Source: Collinsella tanakaei (GTDB taxonomy: Bacteria; Actinomycetota; Coriobacteriia; Coriobacteriales; Coriobacteriaceae). Taken from it: a DNA stretch of 64,000 nucleotides. The notes beneath the pieces are model-generated. The model saw only the letters and a list, made by a program, of their open reading frames with translations, made no database searches and had not been told where the DNA came from. Positions 45,303 through 54,900 of this stretch are shown one piece after another (positions within the stretch are counted from its first letter, which is position 1; every line of letters begins with the position of its first letter). The translations under genes were made by a program, and so were the position numbers. The DNA lies in assembly GCF_021531055.1 (NCBI RefSeq), contig NZ_JADYTL010000004.1, positions 166,017 through 230,016 of the forward strand, in the 5' to 3' direction.

Positions 45303-46184
45303 TTACAGGTACTCGATCTGGGCGCCCTCCGTGTCGCAGGTGAGGATGTGCGTCTCGCAGGCGGGGAAGCTCTCCTGCAGGCGCACCTGCAAAAACTTGG
45401 CCACGATGGTGTCGTCGGTCACGGCCATGAGCGTGGAGCCCGAGCCCGAGATCCACAGCGTCTTGGCGCCGCCCTCGAGGCACACGCGACGGATGTCGTC
45501 GTAGTCCGGGATGAGCGGGCGACGGTAGGGCTCCTGCAGGCGGTCGTCGTTGGAGGCCGCGATGAGGTCGGCGTCGCCGGTCTCAAGTCCCCGCGTCATG
45601 CCGGCGATGCGGCCCATCTGCCACACGGCCGAAGACAGTGGCACCTCCTGCGGCACCACCTTGCGCGCCTCGCTCGTGTGGACCTCGTAGGGCGGGATGA
45701 TCGTGATGAAGCGCAACCGGTCGGAGACCTCGTAGCGCAGACAGCGCGGCAGGTCACCTTCGGGCGTGAACGAACACACGGCGCCGCCGAGGATCGCGGG
45801 CGCGACGTTGTCGGGATGTCCCTCGACCGCGGTGGCGATGCGGACGAGCTCGGCGCGGTCGACCATGTGGCCCGTGAGCGCGGCTGCCGCCATGATGCCG
45901 GCGACCACGCAGGTGGAACTCGAACCCAGGCCGCGCGCGACCGGCACCTCGGTGGCGATGTCGATGGCGACGGGGAAGGGCTCCTCACCCCACTCGCGCA
46001 GGGCGTCGACGAACGAGACGTAGACGAGGTTGTCCTCGTTGCGGAACTCCTCGGGGCAGCCGGTGATGGTGAGCGCCTCGGCGCGCTCGAAGGTGAAATG
46101 CGAGTAGAGGCTCACCGCCATGCCGAGCGTGTCATAGCCGATGCCCAGGTTGGCGCTGGTGGCGGGGACGGTGATCTTGATCAT
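45303..46184 (-). CDS. thrB: Homoserine kinase
   Basis: 293 aa from the ATG at 46184 (MIKITVPATSANLGIGYDTLG), with GAGAGGAGAA upstream; the open frame beyond runs into a hairpin region. GHMP kinase: the ATP loop is PVARGLGSSSTCVVAG, the N-terminal substrate block PATSANLGIGYD and the C-terminal motif ISGSGSTLMAV. It phosphorylates homoserine for threonine synthesis. It lies 286 nt downstream of thrC on the same strand; the gap contains three strong hairpins, which may lower or tune thrB expression. Confidence 0.93.
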   Translation of the reverse strand: MIKITVPATSANLGIGYDTLGMAVSLYSHFTFERAEALTITGCPEEFRNEDNLVYVSFVDALREWGEEPFPVAIDIATEVPVARGLGSSSTCVVAGIMAAAALTGHMVDRAELVRIATAVEGHPDNVAPAILGGAVCSFTPEGDLPRCLRYEVSDRLRFITIIPPYEVHTSEARKVVPQEVPLSSAVWQMGRIAGMTRGLETGDADLIAASNDDRLQEPYRRPLIPDYDDIRRVCLEGGAKTLWISGSGSTLMAVTDDTIVAKFLQVRLQESFPACETHILTCDTEGAQIEYL

Positions 46185-46204
46185 GGGGGATTCTCCTCTC
46201 GGGC

Positions 46205-46314
46205 GGCTACCGCATGCCTCCGTCCGGCGCTCGGACAGTCCTGCGCAAGACGGAGAGCCCACTGGGCTCTCCTTTGCGTGCGGAACTCGCGGCGGACGGA
46301 GGCATGCGGTAGCC
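46205..46314. repeat. Branched hairpin region in the thrC-thrB gap
   Basis: Perfect 22-bp outer arms (46205-46226 with 46293-46314) enclose a perfect 9-bp hairpin GGAGAGCCC-act-GGGCTCTCC (46252-46272) flanked by further pairing GCGCAA/TTGCGT. Confidence 0.65.
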
Positions 46315-46400
46315 TGTGGGATCCGTCGGCCTCATCAGGCCACCAGCGCGAACCTGAGGGTGTTCGTCTCTGGGACCACGGGGCGGGGAGGGAAGATGGC

Positions 46401-46465
46401 GCGTTTTCGGCTAGGGCCGAAAACGCCCAGTAAAAGGGGTCGGGGACGGCGGGGCCGTCCCCGAC
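46401..46465 (-). terminator. Two tandem hairpins at the 3' end of thrC
   Basis: GTCGGGGACGG/CCGTCCCCGAC (46439-46449 with 46455-46465), followed on the minus strand by CCCTTTTAC, is a likely terminator. GCGTTTTCGGC/GCCGAAAACGC (46401-46411 with 46416-46426) follows. Confidence 0.7.
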
Positions 46466-46470
46466 GGGGT

Positions 46471-47979
46471 CTACAGACGAGACGCGGCGTTCTCCACGTA
46501 GGCGGACATGGCGTCGATGTCCACCACGTCGGTGTGCAGGACGGGCTTTTCCTGCAGTTCGGCGAGCTGGGCCGGGGGTGTGGTGCCCGTGGCCTTGGCG
46601 AGCACGTCCATGCAGGCGAAGTCGTCCGGCGGGCAGAACAGGCCGAGCGCGCCGGCGACGGCACGCGGGAACTTGTAGGGGCTCGCCGTGGACAGCAGCA
46701 CGCGCGCGGCGGTGCCGGGGGCGGCGGGCAGCTGCTCGAGCACATGGTAGCCGCAGGCGGTGTGCGGGTCGATCACGTAGGCGTTGTCGTCCCAGCAGCG
46801 GCGGATGGCAGCCGCCACCTCGTCCTCGTCGGCCCAACCGCAGCCGAAGACCTCGCGGATGCGCGCGAGCATGTCGTCGGGCACGGCGTAGGCGCCCTCG
46901 TTCGCCAGGCGCGCCATGAGGTCGGCCACCAGCTCGCAGTCGCCGTCGGCGGCGTAGTACAGCAGGCGCTCGAGGTTGGACGAGATGAGGATGTCCATGG
47001 AGGGTGACGTGGTGGTGTAGAACGGCCGGTCACGGTCGTAGGTGCCGGTCGTCAGGAAGTCGAACAGGACGTTGTTCTTGTCGCTCGCCACGACGAGGCG
47101 GCTGACGGGCAGGCCCATGCGGCGGGCGTAGTAGCCGGCCAGGATGTCGCCGAAGTTGCCGGTGGGCACGCAGAACTCCACGGCGTCGCCGGCCTGGATC
47201 GCGCCGGCGCGCAACAGCTGCGCATACGCGGCGAAGTAGTAGACGACCTGGGGCACGAGGCGCCCCACGTTGATGGAGTTGGCGCTCGAGAGCATGACGC
47301 CGTGCTCGGCCAGACGCGCCGCGAGCTCGCGGTCGGCGAAGATCCGCTTGACCGCGCTTTGCGCGTCGTCGAAGTTGCCGCGGACGCCGCAGACGGCGAC
47401 GTTGGCGCCCTCCTGCGTGGACATCTGCAGATTCTGCACGCGACTGACCTTGCCCTCGGGATAGAACACGGTGATGCCGCAGCCGGGCGCGTCGGCAAAG
47501 CCGGCCAGCGCCGCCTTGCCCGTGTCGCCGGAGGTCGCCGTGACGATCATGATGCGTTCGTCGGTGGTGCCGGCGTCACCCGTGCGGGCCATGAGGCGCG
47601 GCAGCATCTGCAGGGCGACGTCCTTGAACGCGCTCGTGGGACCGCCGAACAGCTCGAGCACGAAGGTGGGCGCGCCGTCGGCACCGGGCGCCTTCGCGAG
47701 GGGGACGAGCGGGGTGACCTCCGTACTCGCGAACGTACCCGTGTAGGCCTCCGCGACGCAGGCGGCGATCTCGTCGGCGGTGTAGTCGGGCAACAGGGCC
47801 GCGAGCACCTCGCGGGCGAGCTCGTGGTAGCCCTTGTCGGCGAGCGTCTCGATGTCGATGGTGACGTCGCCCAGCGCATCCGATACGAATAGACCGCCGT
47901 CGTCGGCGATACCGCGGCGAATCGCCTGTTTGGCGGTGCACGTTATATCCCGAGAACGCGTGCTGTGATACAGGCCCAT
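46471..47979 (-). CDS. thrC: Threonine synthase
   Basis: 502 aa, the long ThrC type. PLP enzyme converting O-phosphohomoserine to threonine. The opening MGLYHSTRSRDITCTAKQAIRRGIADDGGLF is characteristic; the Schiff-base Lys119 is in GPTSAFKDVALQML, TATSGDTGKAAL is the phosphate-binding loop and VPTGNFGDILAGYYA a conserved block. AAAGGGGGAA precedes the ATG. It is divergent from lysC and lies upstream of thrB. Confidence 0.94.
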   Translation of the reverse strand: MGLYHSTRSRDITCTAKQAIRRGIADDGGLFVSDALGDVTIDIETLADKGYHELAREVLAALLPDYTADEIAACVAEAYTGTFASTEVTPLVPLAKAPGADGAPTFVLELFGGPTSAFKDVALQMLPRLMARTGDAGTTDERIMIVTATSGDTGKAALAGFADAPGCGITVFYPEGKVSRVQNLQMSTQEGANVAVCGVRGNFDDAQSAVKRIFADRELAARLAEHGVMLSSANSINVGRLVPQVVYYFAAYAQLLRAGAIQAGDAVEFCVPTGNFGDILAGYYARRMGLPVSRLVVASDKNNVLFDFLTTGTYDRDRPFYTTTSPSMDILISSNLERLLYYAADGDCELVADLMARLANEGAYAVPDDMLARIREVFGCGWADEDEVAAAIRRCWDDNAYVIDPHTACGYHVLEQLPAAPGTAARVLLSTASPYKFPRAVAGALGLFCPPDDFACMDVLAKATGTTPPAQLAELQEKPVLHTDVVDIDAMSAYVENAASRL

Positions 47980-48138
47980 CGGGTTCCCCCTTTACCGAAC
48001 GAAAGTGTGTCGTGGGGATATGGTAGCAGAGGCGTATCGGATCGTGCTGTCCGCATGCTGTTTTATGCACCCGATACCAGCTTCGCCACACGGGACGTTT
48101 TCCGTTTGGAAACAAACGGGCCCCCGATCGCCCCGATT

Positions 48139-48168
48139 TTGCCGCGCGGCCGAAAAGCCTAGTACACT
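48139..48168 (+). promoter_or_regulatory. Possible promoter of lysC-asd
   Basis: TTGCCG (48139-48144), 18 nt, TACACT (48163-48168), about 100 nt before lysC in the 291-nt divergent gap to thrC. Nothing else in the gap is recognised. Confidence 0.45.
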
Positions 48169-48270
48169 TGCACCTACTAAAGTGAATCCTGCTGTCTGTT
48201 CCCGAAGTCGCGCGCCCGAGCCGCGCGCGACGAGGGCGCGGTCGGCGGGCGGGGGAAGGTACAACGACTT

Positions 48271-49635
48271 ATGATCAAGGTAGCCAAGTTCGGCGGCTCG
48301 TCGGTCGCCGATGCCGAGCATTTCAGGAAGATCAAGGCGATCGTCGACGCCGATCCGGCGCGCCGCTTTATCGTCGTGTCGGCGTGCGGTAGGCGCTGCG
48401 ACGGCGACGCGAAGGTCACCGACCTACTGTATCTGGTGAACGCGCACGTCAAATACCGCGTCTCGTGTGACGACCTGCTCGACGACATCGCCCAGCGCTA
48501 CTTCGACATCGCCGACGACCTGGGGCTCGCCTATCCCATCCGCGAGGAGTTCGCCGCCTTCGCCGAGCGTGCGCGCTCGGGCGGCTACAGCACCGAGGAG
48601 CTCGTCAGCCGCGGCGAGTACTTCACCGCGCGCCTGATGGCCGAGTACCTGGGCCTGCCGTTTTTGGATGCGGCCGACGTCGTCGCGTTCCATCACGACG
48701 GCACCCTGTCCATGACGCGCACCGACGAGCTCATCGACGAGCGCGCCCCGCAGGGCGGCTTCGTGATGCCGGGCTTCTACGGTGCCACGCGCGAGGGCCG
48801 CATCTGCCTGCTCGATCGCGGCGGCGGCGACATCTCCGGCTCGATTCTGGCCAAGTGCCTGGGCGCCGATCTGTACGAGAACTGGACGGACGTCTCGGGC
48901 TTCTACTCCGCCGACCCGCGTATCGTGCCCGACGCCCAGCCCATCGAGCGCATCACCTACGAGGAGCTGCGCGAGCTGTCCTACATGGGCGCCTCCGTCC
49001 TGCACGAGGAGGCCATCTTCCCGGTGCGCGAGGCGGGGATCCCGCTCGTCATCAAGAACACCAACGCGCCGGCCGATCCCGGCACGATCATCTCGGAGCA
49101 TCCCAAGAAGGGCGAGAGCGAGCCGATCATCACCGGCGTGTCCGGCAAGCGCGGCTTTCTGGCCATCAACGTGGCGCGCGACCGCACCACGAGCCGCATC
49201 GGCTTCATGCGCCGCGCCCTGTCGGTGTTCGAGCGCTACAACGTGAGCGTCGAGCACATGCCCACCGGCGTGGACCAGTTCGCGGCCGTCGTGCAGGCCG
49301 AGGACGTGCACGACTCGCTCTACTCGCTCATCGCCGACATCCAGGACGAGGTCAAGCCGCTCGAGATCGAGGTCGTCGAGGACCTGGCGCTCATCGCCAC
49401 CGTCGGCCGCAACCTGCACGGCCGCGCCGGCGTGGCCGGCCACCTGTTCGGCATGCTCGGTCAGGCCGGCGTGAGCGTACGCATGATCACGCAGGGCTGC
49501 GACGAGATCAACATCATCGTGGGCGTGGAGGAGAAAGACTTCGAGACCGCGATCCGCACGATCTACAAGGCGTTCTCGGACGAGAATGGCATCGTGGAGA
49601 CCTCCGAGCTCGAGCCGACCCCGCAGCCGTTCTAG
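48271..49635 (+). CDS. lysC: Aspartokinase
   Basis: 454 aa, monofunctional class with one kinase domain and two C-terminal ACT domains. KFGGSSVADAEHFRKI is the ATP/phosphate block; GFVMPGFYGATREGRICLLDRGGGDISGSILA and NWTDVSGFYSADPRIV are typical, and ACT segments begin near FLAINVARDRTTSRIGFMRRALSVF and LALIATVGRNLHGRAG. It phosphorylates aspartate, committing it to lysine, threonine and methionine synthesis. Unlike the alpha2beta2 enzymes of most actinobacteria there is no sign of an internal beta start. Followed by asd after 72 nt. Confidence 0.94.
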   Translation: MIKVAKFGGSSVADAEHFRKIKAIVDADPARRFIVVSACGRRCDGDAKVTDLLYLVNAHVKYRVSCDDLLDDIAQRYFDIADDLGLAYPIREEFAAFAERARSGGYSTEELVSRGEYFTARLMAEYLGLPFLDAADVVAFHHDGTLSMTRTDELIDERAPQGGFVMPGFYGATREGRICLLDRGGGDISGSILAKCLGADLYENWTDVSGFYSADPRIVPDAQPIERITYEELRELSYMGASVLHEEAIFPVREAGIPLVIKNTNAPADPGTIISEHPKKGESEPIITGVSGKRGFLAINVARDRTTSRIGFMRRALSVFERYNVSVEHMPTGVDQFAAVVQAEDVHDSLYSLIADIQDEVKPLEIEVVEDLALIATVGRNLHGRAGVAGHLFGMLGQAGVSVRMITQGCDEINIIVGVEEKDFETAIRTIYKAFSDENGIVETSELEPTPQPF

Positions 49636-49707
49636 CCGACCCCCGATGCGCGATCACGTCGGACGCATCGTCGCATCGACCGATGTCACCTACGGAAGGA
49701 GACCGCA

Positions 49708-50733
49708 ATGAAGCAGTACACCGTCGCCATCCTGGGCGCCACGGGCGCCGTGGGCACGCAGATGATCCAGTGCCTCGAGGAGCAGAACTTCCCGGTCGGT
49801 GAGCTCCGCCTGCTGGCGAGTGCGCGTTCGGCCGGAAAGAAGGTCGCCTTCGCGGGCGGCGAGGTGACGATCCAGGAGGCCCGTCCCGAGGCGTTCGCCG
49901 GGTGTGACATCGTGCTGGGCGCGGTGGAAGACGACCTTGCCCGCGAGCTGCTGCCGAAGGCCGTCGAGGCCGGTGCGATCGTGGTCGACAACAGCCATGC
50001 CTTCCGCTTGGATCCGGATGTGCCGCTGGTCGTCCCCGAGATCAACGGCGAGGACGTCGCGTGGCACCACGGCATCATCTCCAATCCCAACTGCGCGACG
50101 ATCATCGGACTCGTGCCCACGTGGCCGTTGCACAAGATCGCCGGCGTGACGCGCATGGTCGTGTCGACCTATCAGGCCGCGAGCGGCGCCGGTGCTCCGG
50201 GCATGGCCGACCTCGAGGCCGAGATCGCCGCCATGGGCAAAGGCGAGCCCCTGCCCGCGCCGCGTACGTTCGCCGCACAGCTCGCGAGCAACCTCATCCC
50301 GCAGATCGGCGGCTTCGACCCCGAGGGCTACACCTCCGAGGAGATGAAGCTGCAAAACGAGGGCCGCAAGATCATGCACCTGCCCGAGCTCCGCGTGAAC
50401 TGCACCTGCGTGCGCGTACCCGTGCTGCGCTCGCATTCCGAGAGCATCACCCTCGAGTTCGAGCGGGACATCACGCTCGACGAGGCGCGTGCCGCGCTCG
50501 AGGCCGCGCCGGGCGTCAAGCTCGTGGACGATCGCGCGGCCGCGAGCGCCCACGACCGCTTCCCGATGCCGATCGACACCTCCGACCAGGACCTCATCTG
50601 GGTCGGCCGCCTGCGCCGCGACATCTCCAACCCGCATGCGGCGCGCGGCATCACCTTCTGGTGCTGCGGCGACCAGATCAGGAAGGGTGCCGCCACGAAT
50701 GCGGTGCAGATCGCGAAGCTGCTGACGGAGTAA
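49708..50733 (+). CDS. asd: Aspartate-semialdehyde dehydrogenase
   Basis: 341 aa, ribosome site GGAAGGAGA. Makes aspartate semialdehyde from aspartyl phosphate with NADPH. The Rossmann start is VAILGATGAVGTQMI, catalytic Cys129 is in SNPNCATII, and STYQAASGAGAPGM and RVPVLRSHSESI (with the active-site His) are conserved. It is coupled in an operon with lysC. The next step, homoserine dehydrogenase, is not in the window. A 73-nt branched hairpin follows the stop. Confidence 0.95.
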   Translation: MKQYTVAILGATGAVGTQMIQCLEEQNFPVGELRLLASARSAGKKVAFAGGEVTIQEARPEAFAGCDIVLGAVEDDLARELLPKAVEAGAIVVDNSHAFRLDPDVPLVVPEINGEDVAWHHGIISNPNCATIIGLVPTWPLHKIAGVTRMVVSTYQAASGAGAPGMADLEAEIAAMGKGEPLPAPRTFAAQLASNLIPQIGGFDPEGYTSEEMKLQNEGRKIMHLPELRVNCTCVRVPVLRSHSESITLEFERDITLDEARAALEAAPGVKLVDDRAAASAHDRFPMPIDTSDQDLIWVGRLRRDISNPHAARGITFWCCGDQIRKGAATNAVQIAKLLTE

Positions 50734-50747
50734 TTCCCCTCGGCTGA

Positions 50748-50820
50748 GCCCCGGCATCTCGCCCCGCGCAGGTCTTCGGCCCTTGGCCTGCGGAATGTGC
50801 GCGGATCGAGATGCCGGGGC
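50748..50820 (+). terminator. Branched hairpin downstream of asd
   Basis: GCCCCGGCATCTCG (50748-50761) pairs perfectly with 50807-50820 and encloses CCGCGCA/TGCGCGG and GCAGG/CCTGC pairings. No T run; probable transcription end of lysC-asd. Confidence 0.55.
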
Positions 50821-50978
50821 CCAGCTTTGCAATCGACTCCGTCGGCAGCTTTGCGAGCTGCTTGCGCGCGGAGGCTCCCTTGGCCTCGGGCGGAGAGGTA
50901 AGATGGTGCGCGGCCGTGCGGCCGCGCTTTTTTATACTGTTTCGGTGCACGGTAACGCGGGAAGGGGAGTTGCGCTCG

Positions 50979-51902
50979 ATGTCTTTGGCCACGACGATGC
51001 CGATCATGATCACGCAGGTGGTCGCCATGTTCATCATGATGATGGTGGGCGGCGTGCTCTTCCGGTGCAAGATCGTCGACAACGCGGGTTCCGCGCAGCT
51101 GGCGAGCGTGGCGCTGTACGTCGCGACGCCCGCGGTCATCGTGCAGTCGCTCGCCGGCACCTTCAGCCCCGACAAGCTCATGGCGGGCATCGCCTGCGCG
51201 GTGCTCTCCGCCCTGCTCACCGTCCTGTCGGCGTTCGTGGCGTGGCTCGTGTTCCGCGATCGGCGGCGCATCGCCCAACTTGGCGTCATGATCTCCAATA
51301 TGGGCTTCATGGGCATCCCGCTCGTGCAGAACGTGGTGGGCGAGCAGTACGTGTTCTACATCTCGGCCTGTATCGCGGCGCAGGTGCCGCTGCTGTGGAC
51401 CTATGGTCTGTGGCTCGCCTCGCAGGACATGTCGACCATCTCGCCCAAGCGCATCGCGACCAATCCCTCGATCCTCGCCGTGGCGGTGGGCATCGTGCTG
51501 TTCCTCTGCTCGATCGACCTGTCCGGCGTGATCCAGGTTACCGCGCAGGACCTGGGCAACCTCAACACCGGCCTGGCGATGCTCGTGCTGGGGACCTATC
51601 TTGCCCAGACGGATTTCCGCAGCCTGCTCAAGGACGCCAACTTGTATGTTGCCAGCGCGCTGCGCCTGGTGGTCGTGCCGGTCATCATGATCGCCCTGCT
51701 CGTGTTCGTGCCGCTCGATACGACCGTCAAACTCGTGGTGGTCATCGCCGCCTCGGCGCCCTGCGGGACGGTGGCGGGGATGTTCCCCCAGATGTTCGGC
51801 GGCGACTATCGCTTCGGGGCGGGATTGGTCTCGCTGTCCACGCTGCTGTCGCTCGCGATCATGCCGCTCGTCCTCGCCGCGGCTCTCGTGCTGTTCGCGT
51901 AG
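50979..51902 (+). CDS. AEC-family (auxin efflux carrier-like) permease
   Basis: 307 aa from the ATG at 50979, with GGGGAG 10 nt upstream; an upstream ATG at 50811 lies in the asd hairpin. About ten helices, starting MPIMITQVVAMFIMMMVGGVLF. The family's broken-helix motif is in ISNMGFMGIPLVQNVVG, and the second half has the matching AASAPCGTVAGMFPQMFGG. Bacterial AEC permeases export malate, malonate or amino acids; which one cannot be read. It stands alone, convergent with the large FtsX-type gene. Confidence 0.85.
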   Translation: MSLATTMPIMITQVVAMFIMMMVGGVLFRCKIVDNAGSAQLASVALYVATPAVIVQSLAGTFSPDKLMAGIACAVLSALLTVLSAFVAWLVFRDRRRIAQLGVMISNMGFMGIPLVQNVVGEQYVFYISACIAAQVPLLWTYGLWLASQDMSTISPKRIATNPSILAVAVGIVLFLCSIDLSGVIQVTAQDLGNLNTGLAMLVLGTYLAQTDFRSLLKDANLYVASALRLVVVPVIMIALLVFVPLDTTVKLVVVIAASAPCGTVAGMFPQMFGGDYRFGAGLVSLSTLLSLAIMPLVLAAALVLFA

Positions 51903-51972
51903 GCGCGCGGCCGCGGAGGCCGTCGTTCTGCCCGGATGAACTCCGAGTTCCGCGCTTCGCCTGCTGCTGCGG

Positions 51973-54900
51973 CTACTCCACGCTCTTGAGCGCCTCGATC
52001 ATGTCGATGCGGTTGAGCGTACGGTTGGTGATGAGGTTCACGACCAGTGCGAACACGAGCGGCAGCACCGCGGCGAGCACGTAGCTCACGGGCGTCACGG
52101 TGGTCAGGAAGCTGATCGAGGGCATCTTGAGCGCATGCAGCAGCACATCGCCCAGCACGTAGCCGAACGGCAGGCCGCACGCGATGCCGATCATCGTGAG
52201 GATGATCGTCTCCTTGTTCACGTAGTGGTGCACCTCGCGTGGGCGGAAGCCGAGCACCTTGATGGTCGCGAGCTCGCGTTCGCGCTCCGAGATGTTCGTC
52301 GTGGACAGCGTGAACAGCACCGCGAAGGCGAGGGCGGCCGCCATGCCGAGCACGATGGCCACGACGGCGTTGATGAGCATGAACGACTGCGAGAAGTCGT
52401 CGGCGAGCTCGCTGGTGCTCGTCACGGACAGGAAGCGCGAGTCGTTCGAGAGCTCGTCGGTGAGCGCGGCCTCGTCATCGTCGGCGGCGCAGCGGACCAG
52501 CATGCCGTTGGCCTCGAAGGTGCCGTCGTCGGTAAGCGCGCTCGCCCGGTCGCCGAAAGCCTCGAGGTAGGCGGTCCGACTCATGTAGATGTAGTTGCCC
52601 AGGAAGTTGCGTGCGACGGAGGCGACCTCGACCGTCGCCTGCTCGAGCTCGGAGTCTTGCACCTCGACGCTGTCGCCCGCATCGAACCCGAGCACCTCGG
52701 CGGCGTTTTGCGTGATCACGGCGCCGTGGTCGGGCAGATCGAGGCTCGCCTGCGTCTCACGGTCGGTGATGCTGATGAAGCGCGACAGCCTATCGCTCGT
52801 CGCGTACTCGTCGGGCAGGACGATGAGCTGCACGCTTTCCTCACCGTCCGCGAACTTGAGCGTCGTGGAGTCGATGTAGATGCGCACGAGCTCCTCCACG
52901 CGCGCGTCGCCACCGAGCTCCTCGGCGGTCGCGTCGTGCTCGTCGGATTCGGTCACCGCCATGAGGTCGTAGTGGGCGATGCGCTCGTACTGCTCGGGCA
53001 CGAGCTCGGCGACGGAGTCCTTGATGGCAAATCCGCAGACGATGAGGGCCGTGCAGCCGAGGATGCCCGCGACCGTCATGAAGAAGCGCCGCTTGTAACG
53101 GAACAGGTTGCGCGCCGTGACCTTGTTGAGGAAGGACAACCGGCGCCAGATGGCGGGGATTCGCTCGAGCAGGATGCGCGAACCGGATTTGGGTGCCTTG
53201 GGGCGCATGAGCTCGGCGGGTGTGCGACGGACCTCGGAACGGCAGGCGAGGTAGGCCGTCCCGCCGATCGCCACGATGAAGATCGCCATGCCGCCGAAGC
53301 CGCGCAGCGGCTCGAACGCGAAGGCGTAGCCCGGCAGCAGGTACATGATGTCGAAGATGGTGAAGATGAACGCCGGCAGGGCGATGAAGCCCAAGAACAG
53401 GCCGACCACGCCGCCGCCTGCGCACGCGGACAGCGCGTAGACGAGGTACTTGGCGTAGATCTCGCTGTTACGGTAGCCGAGCGCCTTGTACGTGCCGATC
53501 AGCCCGCGCTCCTCCTCGACGAGACGCGTGATGGTGGTGAGCGACACGAGCACCGCGACCACGAGGAACACGATGGGGAACAGCGTGCCGATGGCCTCGA
53601 TGGAGTCGGCGTCGCTCGAGATGGACGAGTAGCTGGACAGCGACGAGCGCGTCTGCACGTACCAGGTGGCGGCGTCGATGTCGTCGATCTCGGCCTGCGC
53701 GTCGGCGAGCTCGGCTTCGGCCTCGGCGAACTGTTCGTCGGCCTCGGCGCGGCCCTCCTCCCATTCGGCGAGGCCGTCTTGGTACTCCGCAAGGCCGTCC
53801 TCGTATTCGGCGCGCCCTTGATCGAGCTCGGCTTGCGCATCGATGAGCTGGGCACGGGCGTCGGCGAGCTGGGCTTCCGCGTCCTCGAGCTGGGCGCGTG
53901 CCGCGGAAAGCTGCTCGTTGAGCTGGGCATATGCGGTCTTGCGCCCCGACGCCATCTGGGCGTCGAGCGTCGCCTGCGCGGAGACGCGCTGCTCGGCGAT
54001 CGTCTGGTCGAGTGTGTTCAGGGCGACGGCGTACTCGTGATCGAGGCGGGCGTCGAGCGTCGCCTGCGCGTCGGCGCGCTGCTCGTCGATCTGATCCTCG
54101 AGCGTATCGAGGGCGGCGGCGTATTCGGAGGCGAGGTGCTCCTCGAGCTGTTCTGTCGCCTGCTCGCGGCTCGTCTCGATCTGGGCGTCGACCTCGTCGA
54201 GCGCCTCGTCGTAGGCGGCTGCGAGCTGCTCGTCGAGCGTCGCCTGCGCCTTCTCGCGCTCGGCCTCGATCTGCTCGTCAGCCTCCGCGTAGGCCGCCTC
54301 GATCATGGCTTCGAGCTGCGCCAACGGCTCGCGGAGCGGCGCGGCCTGCTCCTCGAGAGCCTCCACCTGCGCGGTCAGGGCCTCCTCGCCGCCGAGCGCG
54401 TCGACCTCGTCGATGATGGGCTGCAGCTCCGCCTTCCGTGCGTCGAGATCCTCGATGAGGGCGGCGTTTTCGGGGTCGTCGGGGTCGAGGGCTGCGAGTT
54501 GCTCGTCGATGGTGAGGATCTCCTGCTCGGCCCCCCGGTACGTCTCGATGGTCTCTCGGAGGTTCCCGAGCTGCTCGTCGATCGGGGCGAGCGTTCCGGC
54601 GAGCTCATCGCGCTTGGCGATGACGCCGTTCGCCTCGAGCTCTTCCTCCACCGCGGCGTATGCTTTCTCGCGCGCGGCCTCGATCTGTTCGCCCAGCTCG
54701 GCCTCGGCATCTTCACGCTCAGCGGCGAAGCGCTCATCGAGCGCGGCGACTGCCTTGTCGCGTGCGGCCTCGATCTGTTCGTCCAGCTCGGCTTGCGCTT
54801 CCTCACGCGCCGCGGCGAAGCGCGCGTCGATCTGCGCGAGTCCCTGTCGGTAGCCGTCGGCGATGCCGGCGTCCAGCTCGGCTTGCGCCTGCGTGCGCGC

